Program-made: the position numbers and the translations under genes
Shown: piece by piece, positions 26,617 to 36,236 of the stretch
How the letters are laid out: each line of letters opens with the position of its first letter
How positions within the stretch are numbered: the first letter of the stretch is position 1
From: Cupriavidus pampae
GTDB lineage: Bacteria; Pseudomonadota; Gammaproteobacteria; Burkholderiales; Burkholderiaceae
Length of the DNA: 64,000 nucleotides
Direction of reading: 5' to 3'
NCBI RefSeq assembly: GCF_914271485.1
Contig: NZ_CAJZAG010000001.1
Span: forward strand, 558,001-622,000
The notes under the pieces: model-generated
Databases searched by the model: none
The model's input: the letters and a program-made list of their open reading frames with translations, nothing else
What the model was told of the DNA's origin: nothing

Positions 26617-28293
26617 ATGAGTCAAGCGATTGAAATCAAGGTGCCGGATATCGGCGACTATGACGCCGTTCCCGTCATCGAAGTGCATGTGAAGCCCGGC
26701 GACACGATCAACGCCGAAGACGCGCTGGTCACGCTCGAGTCCGACAAGGCGACCATGGACGTGCCGTCGCCGCAGGCCGGCACGGTCAAGGAAGTCCGCA
26801 TCAAGGTGGGCGACAACGTCAAGGAAGGCTCCGTGCTGGTGATGCTGGAACCGGCTGGCGCCTCCGCACCGGCTCCGGCCCCGGCGGCGGCTGCCCCGGC
26901 ACCCGCAGCGCCCGCGCCGGCACCCGCTGCCGCCGCACCGGCGCCCGCTCCCGCACCGGCCGCTGCGCCGGCCGGTGGTGGCGGCATCATCGAGGTCAAG
27001 GTCCCCGATATCGGCGACTACGACGCCGTGCCGGTGATCGAAGTCCACGTGAAGGCGGGCGACACGATCAACGCCGAGGACGCGCTGGTCACGCTCGAGT
27101 CCGACAAGGCCACCATGGACGTGCCGTCGCCGCAGGCCGGCACGGTCAAGGAAGTCAAGGTCAAGGTCGGCGATAACGTCAAGGAAGGCGTACTGCTGCT
27201 GATCCTGGAAGGCGCTGGCGGCGGAGCCGCCGCCCCCGCACCGGCGGCTGCGGCAGCTGCGGCGCCTGCTCCGGCACCTGCGGCCGCACCGGCCCCGGCT
27301 GCGGCCGCAGCGGCTCCGGCGGCATCCGCACCGGCACCCGCTGCCGCGCCCGCACAGGGCGTGACCGGCAAGGCCGCACATGCAAGCCCGTCGGTGCGTC
27401 GTTTCGCGCGCGAGCTCGGCGTGGATGTGTCGCGTGTGGCCGGCACCGGCCCCAAGGGCCGTATCACGCAGGAAGACGTGCAGGGCTTCGTCAAGGGCGT
27501 GATGAGTGGCCAGACCGCGGCGCCTGCTGCCGCGGCCGCAGGCGGCGGTGGTGGTGGCGAGCTGAATCTGCTGCCGTGGCCGAAGGTTGACTTCAGCCGC
27601 TTTGGCGAGTTCGAGAGCAAGCCGCTGTCGCGCATCAAGAAGATCTCGGGCGCGAACCTGCATCGCAACTGGGTGATGATCCCCCACGTCACGAACAACG
27701 ACGAGGCCGATATCACCGAGCTGGAAGCGTTCCGCGTGCTGCTGAACAAGGAAAACGAGAAGTCCGGCGTCAAGGTGACGATGCTCGCGTTCCTGATCAA
27801 GGCCACGGTCGCGGCGCTGAAGAAGTTCCCGAACTTCAATGCCTCGCTGGACGGCGACAACCTCGTCTTCAAGAAGTATTTCAATATCGGCTTCGCGGCC
27901 GATACGCCGAACGGCCTCGTGGTGCCGGTGCTCAAGAACGCCGACACCAAGGGCGTGATGGAGATCAGCAAGGAGATGGGCGAGCTGGCCAAGGCCGCGC
28001 GCGAGGGCAAGCTCAAGCCGGACCAGATGCAGGGCGGCTGCTTCTCGATCTCGTCGCTCGGCGGCATTGGCGGCACGCATTTCACGCCGATCATCAATGC
28101 GCCGGAAGTCGCGATCATGGGCGCGAGCAAGTCGGCCATGAAGCCGGTCTGGGATGGCAAGCAGTTCGTGCCGCGCCTGATGCTGCCGCTGTCGCTGTCG
28201 TATGACCATCGCGTCATCGACGGTGCCGATGCGGCGCGCTTCAACGCGTTTATCGGCCAGTTGCTGGCGGACTTCCGCCGCATCATCCTCTGA
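26617..28293 (+). CDS. aceF: Pyruvate dehydrogenase E2, dihydrolipoamide acetyltransferase
   Basis: A 558-residue acetyltransferase core subunit. Two near-identical lipoyl domains carry the lipoylated lysines K44 and K164 in ESDKATMD. They are joined by long Ala-Pro linkers (about 80-118 and 200-250). The E1/E3-binding domain is at about 257-292 and the catalytic domain ends with [10 protein letters not shown], with the active-site His near 530. E. coli AceF has three lipoyl domains; two is common in betaproteobacteria. CAGGAGAGA precedes the ATG. Confidence 0.98.
   Translation: MSQAIEIKVPDIGDYDAVPVIEVHVKPGDTINAEDALVTLESDKATMDVPSPQAGTVKEVRIKVGDNVKEGSVLVMLEPAGASAPAPAPAAAAPAPAAPAPAPAAAAPAPAPAPAAAPAGGGGIIEVKVPDIGDYDAVPVIEVHVKAGDTINAEDALVTLESDKATMDVPSPQAGTVKEVKVKVGDNVKEGVLLLILEGAGGGAAAPAPAAAAAAAPAPAPAAAPAPAAAAAAPAASAPAPAAAPAQGVTGKAAHASPSVRRFARELGVDVSRVAGTGPKGRITQEDVQGFVKGVMSGQTAAPAAAAAGGGGGGELNLLPWPKVDFSRFGEFESKPLSRIKKISGANLHRNWVMIPHVTNNDEADITELEAFRVLLNKENEKSGVKVTMLAFLIKATVAALKKFPNFNASLDGDNLVFKKYFNIGFAADTPNGLVVPVLKNADTKGVMEISKEMGELAKAAREGKLKPDQMQGGCFSISSLGGIGGTHFTPIINAPEVAIMGASKSAMKPVWDGKQFVPRLMLPLSLSYDHRVIDGADAARFNAFIGQLLADFRRIIL
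26638..26829 (+). repeat. Lipoyl-domain DNA repeat, copy 1
   Basis: This 192-base unit recurs exactly 360 bases later, at 26998-27189. The longest shared part, about 80 bases around the lipoyl-lysine codon, has a single mismatch. It shows recent duplication or gene conversion inside aceF. Confidence 0.85.
26998..27189 (+). repeat. Lipoyl-domain DNA repeat, copy 2
   Basis: Second copy of the lipoyl-domain unit at 26638-26829. Confidence 0.85.
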
Positions 28294-28390
28294 GCGTGAA
28301 CGGAACCGGCGCGGGCACAGTGCTTACAGTGCTCGCTCCGGTGCCGCGCTCCGGCGAACACCCGCAGATATCCGATTCCGGAGGCCAGCC

Positions 28391-28999
28391 ATGACTACCT
28401 GTGTCGTTGTCAGGAAGGGCACCGAAGTGGCCATCGCGGCCGACGCGCTGGTGACGTTCGGCGATACGCGGCTGTCGCGTGCCTACGAACGCAACCAGAA
28501 GGTCTTTCCGGTGGGCGACAGCTTTGTCGCGCTGGCCGGTACGACCGCGCATTTTCCGGTCATGCGCAGCCTGTTGGTGGGCATGGGTGAAGAGTGCCGG
28601 CTCGGATCGCGCGACGACGTGTTCCGCACGTTTCTCAAGGTGCACGAGAAGCTCAAGTCCGAGTATTTCATCAATACCAAGGAAGACGATGACGACCCTT
28701 ACGAGTCGTCGCAGATCGTTTGCCTGATCGCCAACCCGCATGGCATCTACGGCGTGTATTCGTACCGCGAGGTGTTTTCGTTCGACCGTTTCTGGGGCAT
28801 TGGATCGGGGCGCAACTATGCGCTCGGCGCGATGCACGCGGTCTACGACCGGCCCGACTTCGGCGCCGGTGACATCGCGCGCGTGGGTGTGGATGCAGGC
28901 GTGGAGTTCGACAAGAGTTCGGCGGGACCCATCGACGTGCATGTGGTCGCGCTACAGGATGTGGCAAGCCCGGCAAACAACAACGAAGGCGCGGCCTGA
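28391..28999 (+). CDS. Betaproteobacterial proteasome homologue (BPH-type)
   Basis: A 202-residue Ntn-hydrolase fold protein related to HslV and proteasome beta subunits. After removal of Met1 it would begin with Thr1-Thr2. An HslV-like Asp17 (in IAADALVTFGDT) and a lysine aligned with HslV Lys33 (three residues later here) are present, along with I-G-S-G-R-N-Y-A in place of the HslV IGSGG segment. The active site therefore looks intact. GGAGG precedes the ATG. It lies between aceF (97 bases upstream) and lpdA (36 bases downstream), so it is probably co-transcribed with pyruvate dehydrogenase. BPH is a described betaproteobacterial group; its substrates are not known to me. Confidence 0.8.
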   Translation: MTTCVVVRKGTEVAIAADALVTFGDTRLSRAYERNQKVFPVGDSFVALAGTTAHFPVMRSLLVGMGEECRLGSRDDVFRTFLKVHEKLKSEYFINTKEDDDDPYESSQIVCLIANPHGIYGVYSYREVFSFDRFWGIGSGRNYALGAMHAVYDRPDFGAGDIARVGVDAGVEFDKSSAGPIDVHVVALQDVASPANNNEGAA

Positions 29000-29035
29000 G
29001 CCCCGGCGGGGCGGCGCGCATTTGAGGAGCTAAGC

Positions 29036-30826
29036 ATGAGTGTGACCGAAATCAAGGTGCCGGATATCGGCGATTTCGACGCGGTGGAGGTAATCGAGGT
29101 GCTGGTCAAGGCCGGCGACACGGTGGAAGAGGAGCAGTCGCTCATCGTCCTCGAGTCCGACAAGGCCAGCATGGATGTGCCATCGTCGTCCGCCGGCAAG
29201 GTGGTCGAGATGCGCGTGAAGGTGGGCGACAAGGTGGCCAAGGGCACCGTGATCTGCACGGTGGAAGTCGCCGCGAGCGCGGCCGCGCCGGCTGCTGCGG
29301 CACCGGCTCCTGCTGCTGCGCCGGCTCCGGCAGCCGCTGCCGCACCGGCCCCGGCTGCCGCGCCGACCGCCGCCAAGCATTCGGGTAGTGCCGATATCCA
29401 GTGCGACATGCTCGTGCTGGGCGCGGGCCCCGGTGGCTACTCGGCGGCGTTCCGCGCGGCCGACCTCGGCATGAATACCGTGATCGTCGAGCGTTACGCG
29501 ACGCTCGGTGGCGTGTGCCTGAACGTGGGTTGCATTCCGTCGAAGGCGCTGCTGCATAACGCCGCGATCATCGACGAAGCGAAGGCACTTGCCTCGCATG
29601 GCGTGTCGTTCGGCGATGTGAAGATCGATCTGGACAAGCTGCGTGGCTACAAGGAATCGGTGGTCGGCAAGCTGACCGGCGGTCTCGCGAGCATGGCCAA
29701 GATGCGCAAGGTGCAGGTGGTGCGCGGCTTCGGTACGTTCCTCGATCCGTATCACCTGGAAGTGCAGGAAACCGAGGGCGACGGCCAGGCCACGACTGGC
29801 AAGAAGACCGTCATCCAGTTCAAGCAAGCGATCATCGCGGCCGGCAGCCAGGCCGTGATGCTGCCGTTCATCCCGAAGGATCCGCGCATCGTCGATTCGA
29901 CCGGCGCGCTGGAACTGCCGAGCATCCCGGGCAAGATGCTCGTGATCGGTGGCGGCATCATCGGCCTGGAGATGGCGACGGTGTACAGCACGCTGGGCGC
30001 GCGCATCGACGTCGTGGAAATGCTCGATGGCCTGATGCAGGGCGCGGACCGCGACCTCGTCAAGGTGTGGGACAAGATGAACAAGCATCGCTTCGACAAC
30101 GTGATGCTCAAGACCAAGACGGTCGGCGTGGAAGCGAAGCCGGACGGGATCTACGTGAAGTTCGAGGGCGAGGCCGCACCGGCCGAGCCGCAGCGCTACG
30201 ACTTCGTGCTGGTGTCGGTGGGTCGTACGCCGAACGGCAAGAAGATCGGCGCCGAAAAGGCTGGCGTGGCCGTGACGGATCGTGGCTTTATCGACGTCGA
30301 CAAGCAGATGCGCACCAACGTGCCGCATATCTTCGCGATTGGCGATGTGGTTGGCCAACCAATGCTCGCGCACAAGGCCGTGCACGAAGCGCACGTGGCC
30401 GCCGAGGCCGCGCATGGCGAGAAGGCTTACTTCGACGTCAAGCAGATTCCGTCGGTGGCCTACACCGATCCGGAAGTGGCCTGGGCCGGTCTGACTGAAG
30501 AACAGTGCAAGGCGCAGGGCATCAAGTACGGCAAGGGCGTGTTCCCGTGGGCTGCGTCAGGCCGCGCCATTGCCAATGGCCGCGACGAGGGCTTCTCCAA
30601 GCTGATCTTCGACGAGGAGACGCATCGCATCATCGGCGGCGGTATCGTCGGCACGCATGCGGGCGATCTGATCAGCGAGATCTGCCTGGCGATCGAGATG
30701 GGCGCCGATGCCGTGGATATCGGCAAGACGATCCATCCGCACCCGACGCTCGGCGAGTCGATCGGCATGGCGGCCGAGATCTATGAAGGCGTCTGCACGG
30801 ACGTCCCGCCGCCGCGCAAGAAGTAA
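29036..30826 (+). CDS. lpdA: Dihydrolipoamide dehydrogenase E3 with N-terminal lipoyl domain
   Basis: A 596-residue flavoprotein that reoxidises dihydrolipoamide with NAD. Unlike E. coli Lpd it starts with a lipoyl domain (K43 in ESDKASMD) and an Ala-Pro linker (about 80-115). The FAD-binding [10 protein letters not shown], redox pair C161/C166 in [16 protein letters not shown]-binding [10 protein letters not shown] and the C-terminal HPHPTLGES active-site region follow. GAGGAG precedes the ATG. The fused lipoyl domain is typical of betaproteobacterial E3 in pdh operons. Confidence 0.97.
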   Translation: MSVTEIKVPDIGDFDAVEVIEVLVKAGDTVEEEQSLIVLESDKASMDVPSSSAGKVVEMRVKVGDKVAKGTVICTVEVAASAAAPAAAAPAPAAAPAPAAAAAPAPAAAPTAAKHSGSADIQCDMLVLGAGPGGYSAAFRAADLGMNTVIVERYATLGGVCLNVGCIPSKALLHNAAIIDEAKALASHGVSFGDVKIDLDKLRGYKESVVGKLTGGLASMAKMRKVQVVRGFGTFLDPYHLEVQETEGDGQATTGKKTVIQFKQAIIAAGSQAVMLPFIPKDPRIVDSTGALELPSIPGKMLVIGGGIIGLEMATVYSTLGARIDVVEMLDGLMQGADRDLVKVWDKMNKHRFDNVMLKTKTVGVEAKPDGIYVKFEGEAAPAEPQRYDFVLVSVGRTPNGKKIGAEKAGVAVTDRGFIDVDKQMRTNVPHIFAIGDVVGQPMLAHKAVHEAHVAAEAAHGEKAYFDVKQIPSVAYTDPEVAWAGLTEEQCKAQGIKYGKGVFPWAASGRAIANGRDEGFSKLIFDEETHRIIGGGIVGTHAGDLISEICLAIEMGADAVDIGKTIHPHPTLGESIGMAAEIYEGVCTDVPPPRKK

Positions 30827-30836
30827 AGCCGTACCT

Positions 30837-30891
30837 GCGAGCCGGCATGCACTGTCGGCTCGCATGCCACGCCTCGTAATGGGGCGTGGCA
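30837..30891 (+). terminator. Tandem hairpins after lpdA
   Basis: GCGAGCCG/CGGCTCGC (30837-30863) and TGCCACGCC/GGCGTGGCA (30865-30891) form two adjacent GC-rich stems starting 11 bases after the lpdA stop. There is no T-run, so they may protect the mRNA end or act with Rho rather than as a classical terminator. Confidence 0.5.
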
Positions 30892-31032
30892 CGGTGTCTC
30901 GCACCGTTCTTGCGCCAGCAGTCCTTTCTCTTCGCGTCCGGCGCACGCACCCCCTGCAACAACCAACTCCCTGATTCAAAAGAAAAATATCGGTCGATCG
31001 CGGCTAGATTCGTGCTTTGGCACGCCGGTTGC

Positions 31033-31075
31033 TTTGTTGGGTTCAAACTTGAATACAAGATGGAACCCAAACAAA
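31033..31075 (+). promoter_or_regulatory. Extended palindrome abutting the allophanate hydrolase start codon
   Basis: TTTGTTGGGTTC (31033-31044) pairs with GAACCCAAACAAA (31063-31075) with one bulged base, and the inner CTTGAATACAAG (31048-31059) is itself palindromic. The inner core resembles TTG-N4-CAA operators of FCD-type GntR regulators. The element ends two bases before the ATG, and no Shine-Dalgarno sequence is visible, so it may control transcription or initiation. No GntR gene lies in the window. Confidence 0.5.
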
Positions 31076-31076
31076 C

Positions 31077-32924
31077 ATGGCTCGCTTCGCTCCGATCGCC
31101 ACACTGCTGGCGCAATACGCAGACGGCTCGCTGACCCCCACGCAATGCGTGAACGAGGTGCTGGCGCGCATCGAAGCGGCAGATCGTCCCGAAGTCTGGA
31201 TTCATCGCGTCACGCCTGACGCGCTGCTGGCGCGTGCGCGCGAGCTGGAAGCACGCCTCGCGCGCGAGGGCGGGGCGCTGCTGGCGGCGATGCCGTTGTT
31301 CGGCGTGCCATTCGCGGTCAAGGACAACGTCGATGTGGCCGGCTTGCCGACCACGGCCGCGTGCCCGGCGTATGCGTACGTACCAACGGAAACGGCGTTC
31401 GCGGTGGAGCAGTTGCTCGCGGCCGGCGCGATTCTGGTCGGCAAGACCAACCTCGATCAGTTCGCGACGGGCCTCGTGGGCACGCGTTCGCCGTACGGCG
31501 CGGTGCGTCAGATCGATCAACCGGATCGCGTGTCGGGTGGCTCCAGCTCGGGCTCCGCGGTGGCGGTGGCGGCAGGGTGTGTGGCGTTTTCGCTTGGTAC
31601 CGATACGGCCGGCTCCGGTCGCGTGCCGGCGGGCTTCAACAATCTGGTCGGGCTGAAGCCGACGCTCGGCCTGGTGAGCAAGCGCGGCGTGGTGCCGGCG
31701 TGCCGCTCGCTGGACACACTCTCGATCTTTGCGCACGACGTGGCCGACGCCTGGCGCGTGCTCGCGCAGATTGCCGTGTTCGATGCGCGCGATGGTTATG
31801 CGCGTCAGGTGCCCGCGCTGGGTTTGCCGCGCGCGGCGTTGCGCGTGGCGGTGCCCGACGCGGTGGCGTTCGACGGCGATGCCTTGGCCGCGGCCGCGTA
31901 TGCGCAGACCCTGGACGCGGTGCGGGAGCAACTGGGTGTGGTGCCCACTACCGTGCCGTTCGCGCCGCTGCAGGAAGCGGCGGTGCTGCTCTATGACGGT
32001 CCGTGGGTGGCCGAGCGTCGCGCGGCGCTGGGCGCGTTCTTCGACACGCATCGCGCGGAGATCGATCCGACCGTGGCGGCCGTGATCGGCAAGGCCGATC
32101 GTTACAGCGCCACCGATGCGTTCCAGGCGCAATACCGTATGGCCGAATTGCGCCGCGAGGCCGAGGCGATGTTCGCGTCGATCGACGTGCTGGTGGTGCC
32201 CACCACGCCCACGCATCCGACCATCGCGGCGTTGCGTGATGATCCGATCGGCGTCAACAGCCAGCTCGGTCGCTATACCAACTTCGTCAATCTGCTGGAC
32301 CTGTGCGCGCTCGCGATACCGGGTGTGCGTCGGGCCGATGGCCTGCCGGCCGGCATTACGCTGATCGGACCGGCGGGTGCCGATCAGCGCCTGGCCGTGC
32401 TGGGCGCTCGCATCGCGGCATTGTTTGCCGACAACAATGACACACCCGATGAGGCCGGTGCCGCCATCGCCGACTTGCCGCTGCCCTACGCCGAACCCAC
32501 CGTCGCGGTGGCCGTGGTCGGCGCGCATCTGCGAGGCCAGCCGCTCAACTGGCAACTGCGCGAAGCTGGCGCGCGGTTGCAGGCCAGCACGCGCACCGCG
32601 CCGCAATACCACCTGTACGCGCTGGCCGGCACCACGCCGCCCAAGCCGGGTCTTGCGCGTGCCGCCGCCGGCAGTGGCAGCGCGATCGAGGTCGAGGTGT
32701 GGGAGCTGCCGCTGCGCACCTTCGGCAAGTTCGTTGCCGATGTGCCCGCGCCGCTCGGCATCGGCACGCTCGAACTCGAGGACGGTCGCCATGTGAAAGG
32801 CTTTATCTGCGAGCCGGCCGCGATTGCCGACGGTGCCGGCGCGCGCGATATCACCGCGTTTGGCGGCTGGCGCGCGTACCTCGCAAGCCTGACTCCGGCC
32901 GCAACAGAGCGCGCCGGCGCATAA
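31077..32924 (+). CDS. atzF: Allophanate hydrolase (AtzF type)
   Basis: A 615-residue amidase that splits allophanate into ammonia and carbon dioxide. The amidase-signature domain has the Lys-Ser-Ser triad: K82 in FAVKDN, S156 in GGSSSGS and S180 in TAGSGRVP. A C-terminal domain from about 465 (YHLYALAG, then GLARAA) is the allophanate-hydrolase-specific domain seen in AtzF and DUR1. It is the first gene of the operon that continues with a BMP-type importer. The ATG has no visible ribosome site. Confidence 0.93.
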   Translation: MARFAPIATLLAQYADGSLTPTQCVNEVLARIEAADRPEVWIHRVTPDALLARARELEARLAREGGALLAAMPLFGVPFAVKDNVDVAGLPTTAACPAYAYVPTETAFAVEQLLAAGAILVGKTNLDQFATGLVGTRSPYGAVRQIDQPDRVSGGSSSGSAVAVAAGCVAFSLGTDTAGSGRVPAGFNNLVGLKPTLGLVSKRGVVPACRSLDTLSIFAHDVADAWRVLAQIAVFDARDGYARQVPALGLPRAALRVAVPDAVAFDGDALAAAAYAQTLDAVREQLGVVPTTVPFAPLQEAAVLLYDGPWVAERRAALGAFFDTHRAEIDPTVAAVIGKADRYSATDAFQAQYRMAELRREAEAMFASIDVLVVPTTPTHPTIAALRDDPIGVNSQLGRYTNFVNLLDLCALAIPGVRRADGLPAGITLIGPAGADQRLAVLGARIAALFADNNDTPDEAGAAIADLPLPYAEPTVAVAVVGAHLRGQPLNWQLREAGARLQASTRTAPQYHLYALAGTTPPKPGLARAAAGSGSAIEVEVWELPLRTFGKFVADVPAPLGIGTLELEDGRHVKGFICEPAAIADGAGARDITAFGGWRAYLASLTPAATERAGA

Positions 32925-32986
32925 ACGCATCCCCGACACGATCTTCCCAAGACAAACACTCCATCTCACCTGCCCGAGACCACGAC

Positions 32987-34084
32987 ATGACCCATCGCCG
33001 CGACTTCCTCAAGCAAGCCAGCCTGCTGACGCTCGGCACCGCGCTGCCCCTTCAAACGCTGCTCGCCGCCGACAAGCTGACCGTCGGCGTGCTGTACGTC
33101 GGCGCCCGCAATGACTTCGGCTACAACCAGGCGCAGGCCGCGGCCACCGCGATCCTGCGCAAGCTGCCGAATGTGAAGGTGGTGGAAGAAGAGAACGTGC
33201 CCGAGACCATCGCGGCGCAGAAGACCATGGAGGCCATGATCCAGCAGGACGGCGCCACGCTGATCTTCGCGACTTCGTTTGGCTACTTCGATCCGCACGT
33301 GCTCAAGGTGGCGGCAAAGTATCCGAAGGTGCGGTTCGCCCATTGCGGCGGGCTGTGGAAGTCTGGCAATCCGGCCAATATCTCGAGCTATTTCGGCTAT
33401 ATCGACGAGTGCCAGTATCTGGACGGCGTGGTCGCTGGCCATATGAGCAAGAGCAAGAAGCTCGGCTTTGTCGCGGCCAAGCCGATTCCGCAGGTACTGC
33501 GCAATATCAACGCGTTCACGCTTGGCGCGCAGTCGGTGGATCCGTCGATCACCACGCACGTGATCTTCACCGGTGACTGGTCGATGCCGGTCAAGGAGGC
33601 GGAAGCCGCCAATGGCCTGATCGATCAGGGCTGCGACGTGCTGACGTGTCACGTCGATGGCCCGAAGGTCGTGATCGAGACCGCGGAGAAGCGCGGCGCG
33701 ATGAGTTGCGGTTATCACGCGAGCCAGGCCGCGCTCGCGCCCAAGGGTTACCTGACCGGTGCCGAGTGGGACTGGGCCACGCCGTACAAGTCGCTGACTG
33801 CCGATGCGCAGGCCGGCAAGGTGCCGCCCAACGTGCTGCGCGGTGGCCTGCGTGAAGGCTACGTCAAGCCGTCGCCATACGGTGCCAAGGTATCGCCGGC
33901 CGCGAAACAGGCGGCCGATGCGGTCAAGGCCAAGATGATGGCCGGCCAGTTCGCGATCTTCAAGGGTCCGCTCAAGGACAACAAGGGCGGCGTCGCGATT
34001 GCGGCCGGCACCAGCCTGGCGCAGACCGACTACGTGCTGGAGAGCATGAACTACCTCGTCGCCGGCGTGGTGGGTCAGGGTTGA
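32987..34084 (+). CDS. BMP-family ABC transporter substrate-binding protein
   Basis: A 365-residue periplasmic receptor of the basic membrane protein/PnrA family, which usually binds nucleosides or related nitrogen compounds. The N-terminus has a twin-arginine signal (RRDFLK, then a hydrophobic stretch), so export folded by Tat is likely. The G-V-L-Y-V-G-A-R-N-D-F-G-Y-N start of the mature part is typical. It is followed by two permeases and a double ATPase. Confidence 0.9.
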   Translation: MTHRRDFLKQASLLTLGTALPLQTLLAADKLTVGVLYVGARNDFGYNQAQAAATAILRKLPNVKVVEEENVPETIAAQKTMEAMIQQDGATLIFATSFGYFDPHVLKVAAKYPKVRFAHCGGLWKSGNPANISSYFGYIDECQYLDGVVAGHMSKSKKLGFVAAKPIPQVLRNINAFTLGAQSVDPSITTHVIFTGDWSMPVKEAEAANGLIDQGCDVLTCHVDGPKVVIETAEKRGAMSCGYHASQAALAPKGYLTGAEWDWATPYKSLTADAQAGKVPPNVLRGGLREGYVKPSPYGAKVSPAAKQAADAVKAKMMAGQFAIFKGPLKDNKGGVAIAAGTSLAQTDYVLESMNYLVAGVVGQG

Positions 34085-34114
34085 AGCGGTAGGCCATGAT
34101 GCAGGAGCGCCCAG

Positions 34115-35287
34115 ATGCCTGACGCCAGCTCACCCATCGTCGCCGATCCGGCGGCAGGCTCGATTCCCGCCACGCGGTCGCGCGCGCCGCTGTTCACGCT
34201 GCTCAACGCGATCTTGCCGGCATTGCCGACCGTGCTCGCGCTGGTCGGCACGCTGCTGCTGTTCTCGCTGTTTCTGCTTGTGCAGGGCGCGCCCGCGCTC
34301 GAGGCGTTGTCGCTGATCTATCAAGGCGCGTTCGGTACCTCATTCGCGTGGCAGAACACATTGATGCGTGCGGCGCCGCTGATGCTGACCGCGCTCTGCG
34401 TCGCGTTGCCCGCGCAGGTCGGGCTGATCGTGATCGGCGGCGAAGGGGCGCTGGCACTGGGCGGTCTGGCGGCTGCGGTATTGCCGCAATGGCTGCCGGC
34501 CGGCACGCCATGGCCCGTGATGGTGACCGCCATGGGCGCTGTGGCAATGGTGGCCGGCGGCGCATGGATCGGCCTTGCCGGATTGCTGCGTCACTGGCGC
34601 GGCGTCAACGAGACCATTGGCAGCCTGCTGTTGTCGTATATCGCCATCGCGCTGTTCAAGCAACTCGTGGAAGGGCCGTTGCGCGATCCGGCCAGTCTCA
34701 ACAAGCCATCGACATTGCCGCTCGCCGATGCCGCCACCATCGGCACGTTGCCCGGCATGGACGTGCATTGGGGGCTGTTCTGGGGCGTGCTCGCGTGCGT
34801 TGCCGCATGGGTGCTGGTGCGCCATGGCACCACCGGGTTTGCGATGCGCGTGGCCGGCGGCAATCCGCGCGCGGCGCGCCTCGTGGGTCTGCCGGTGCGC
34901 CGGCTCGCGTTGCTCGCATGCGTGCTTGGCGGCGGCGCGGCCGGTCTTGCCGGCATGTTTGAAGTCGCGGCGGTGCAGGGCAGCGCCAATGCGGCGCTGC
35001 TGGCCGGCTATGGCTACGGCGGCATCCTCGTTGCGTTCGCGGCGCGTCAGAACCCGCTCGCGATTATTGCGTGCGCACTGCTGATCGGCGGTATCGAAAG
35101 CAGCGGCAGCCTGCTGCAGCGGCGACTCGATCTGCCCGATGCGACCACGCTCGTACTGCAGGGCCTGCTGTTCGCCAACCTGCTTGCGTGGGAAGCGCTC
35201 GGCGGCCGCATCGTGGCCTGGCGTCTGCGCCTGCAGGCACGCACACAGATCGCGGACACCCCCGCCATGGAGACCCGTCATGCCTGA
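34115..35287 (+). CDS. ABC transporter permease 1 (BMP/nucleoside type)
   Basis: A 390-residue inner-membrane permease of the BPD_transp_2 family, with about eight to ten hydrophobic helices and the G-G-E-G-A-L-A-L-G-G cytoplasmic loop motif seen in YufP/NupP-type permeases. It starts 30 bases after the receptor gene and overlaps the second permease gene by eight bases. Together the two permeases form the membrane pore. Confidence 0.88.
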   Translation: MPDASSPIVADPAAGSIPATRSRAPLFTLLNAILPALPTVLALVGTLLLFSLFLLVQGAPALEALSLIYQGAFGTSFAWQNTLMRAAPLMLTALCVALPAQVGLIVIGGEGALALGGLAAAVLPQWLPAGTPWPVMVTAMGAVAMVAGGAWIGLAGLLRHWRGVNETIGSLLLSYIAIALFKQLVEGPLRDPASLNKPSTLPLADAATIGTLPGMDVHWGLFWGVLACVAAWVLVRHGTTGFAMRVAGGNPRAARLVGLPVRRLALLACVLGGGAAGLAGMFEVAAVQGSANAALLAGYGYGGILVAFAARQNPLAIIACALLIGGIESSGSLLQRRLDLPDATTLVLQGLLFANLLAWEALGGRIVAWRLRLQARTQIADTPAMETRHA

Positions 35288-36206
35288 TCTGCAATCGCCA
35301 TGGATAGTGCTGGTGCTGTCGCTGGTCAGCGGCGCGATCCGCGTCAGCACGCCGTATCTGTTCGTCAGCCTCGGCGAATGCCTGACCGAGAAGGGCGGCC
35401 GTGTGAACCTCGGGCTCGAAGGCATTCTGGTATCCGGCGCGATGAGCGGCTACGCAGTCGCGTATCTGTCCGGCTCGCCGTGGACCGGTGTGCTCGCGGC
35501 CGCGGGCGTCGGGCTGCTGCTCGGCTGCCTGCACGGGCTGGTCTGCTCGCTGCCGCGCGTATCGGATATTGCATTCGGCATCGCGCTGATGCTGCTGGGC
35601 ACCGGCCTCGCGTTCTTTCTCGGCAAGCCGTTTATCGCGCCGCAGGCCCCGATGCTGCCGTCGCTCGAACTCGGCAAATGGACTGGCACACCGCAGCTCG
35701 AACAGGTGCTGCGCATCAACGTGCTGTTCGTCGTGGGTGTGGCGCTGGCGTTTGCGTTGCAATGGGGCATGCGTGCCACGCGCTGGGGCCTGACGTTGCG
35801 CATGGTCGGCGATCACGCCGAGACCGCGCGCGCGATGGGCTATCCGCTGACGCGCATCCGCGTGGTGGCCACCGCCATTGGCGGTGCGTTCGCGGGCGTA
35901 GGTGGCGCGTATCTGTCGCTGGTGTATCCGGGCAGCTGGAACGAAGGGTTGTCGAGCGGACAGGGCCTGATGGCCGTCGCGCTCGTGATCTTCGCGCGCT
36001 GGCAACCCTTGCGCTGCCTGTGGGCCGCGTTGCTGTTCGGCGCCGCGGGCGCGCTCGGGCCGGCGCTGCAGGCCATCGGCGTGACCAGTGGCTACTACCT
36101 GTTCAATGCCGCGCCCTATGTGCTGACCCTTGTCATCATGATCATCAACTGCCGGCCCGATCGCGCGCTTGCGGGCGCGCCGGGTGAACTGAGTCTGACG
36201 CGCTGA
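35280..36206 (+). CDS. ABC transporter permease 2 (BMP/nucleoside type)
   Basis: A 308-residue partner permease of the YufQ/NupQ type. It has hydrophobic helices throughout and the N-L-G-L-E-G loop that is the counterpart of the E-G loop in permease 1. The ATG at 35280 lies inside the last codons of permease 1. Upstream in-frame ATGs would lie deep inside that gene and give a hydrophilic, Cys/Arg-rich leader, so they were rejected. Confidence 0.88.
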   Translation: MPDLQSPWIVLVLSLVSGAIRVSTPYLFVSLGECLTEKGGRVNLGLEGILVSGAMSGYAVAYLSGSPWTGVLAAAGVGLLLGCLHGLVCSLPRVSDIAFGIALMLLGTGLAFFLGKPFIAPQAPMLPSLELGKWTGTPQLEQVLRINVLFVVGVALAFALQWGMRATRWGLTLRMVGDHAETARAMGYPLTRIRVVATAIGGAFAGVGGAYLSLVYPGSWNEGLSSGQGLMAVALVIFARWQPLRCLWAALLFGAAGALGPALQAIGVTSGYYLFNAAPYVLTLVIMIINCRPDRALAGAPGELSLTR

Positions 36207-36236
36207 GCGCGACGTTGCTATCGAGAGCCAAACACC

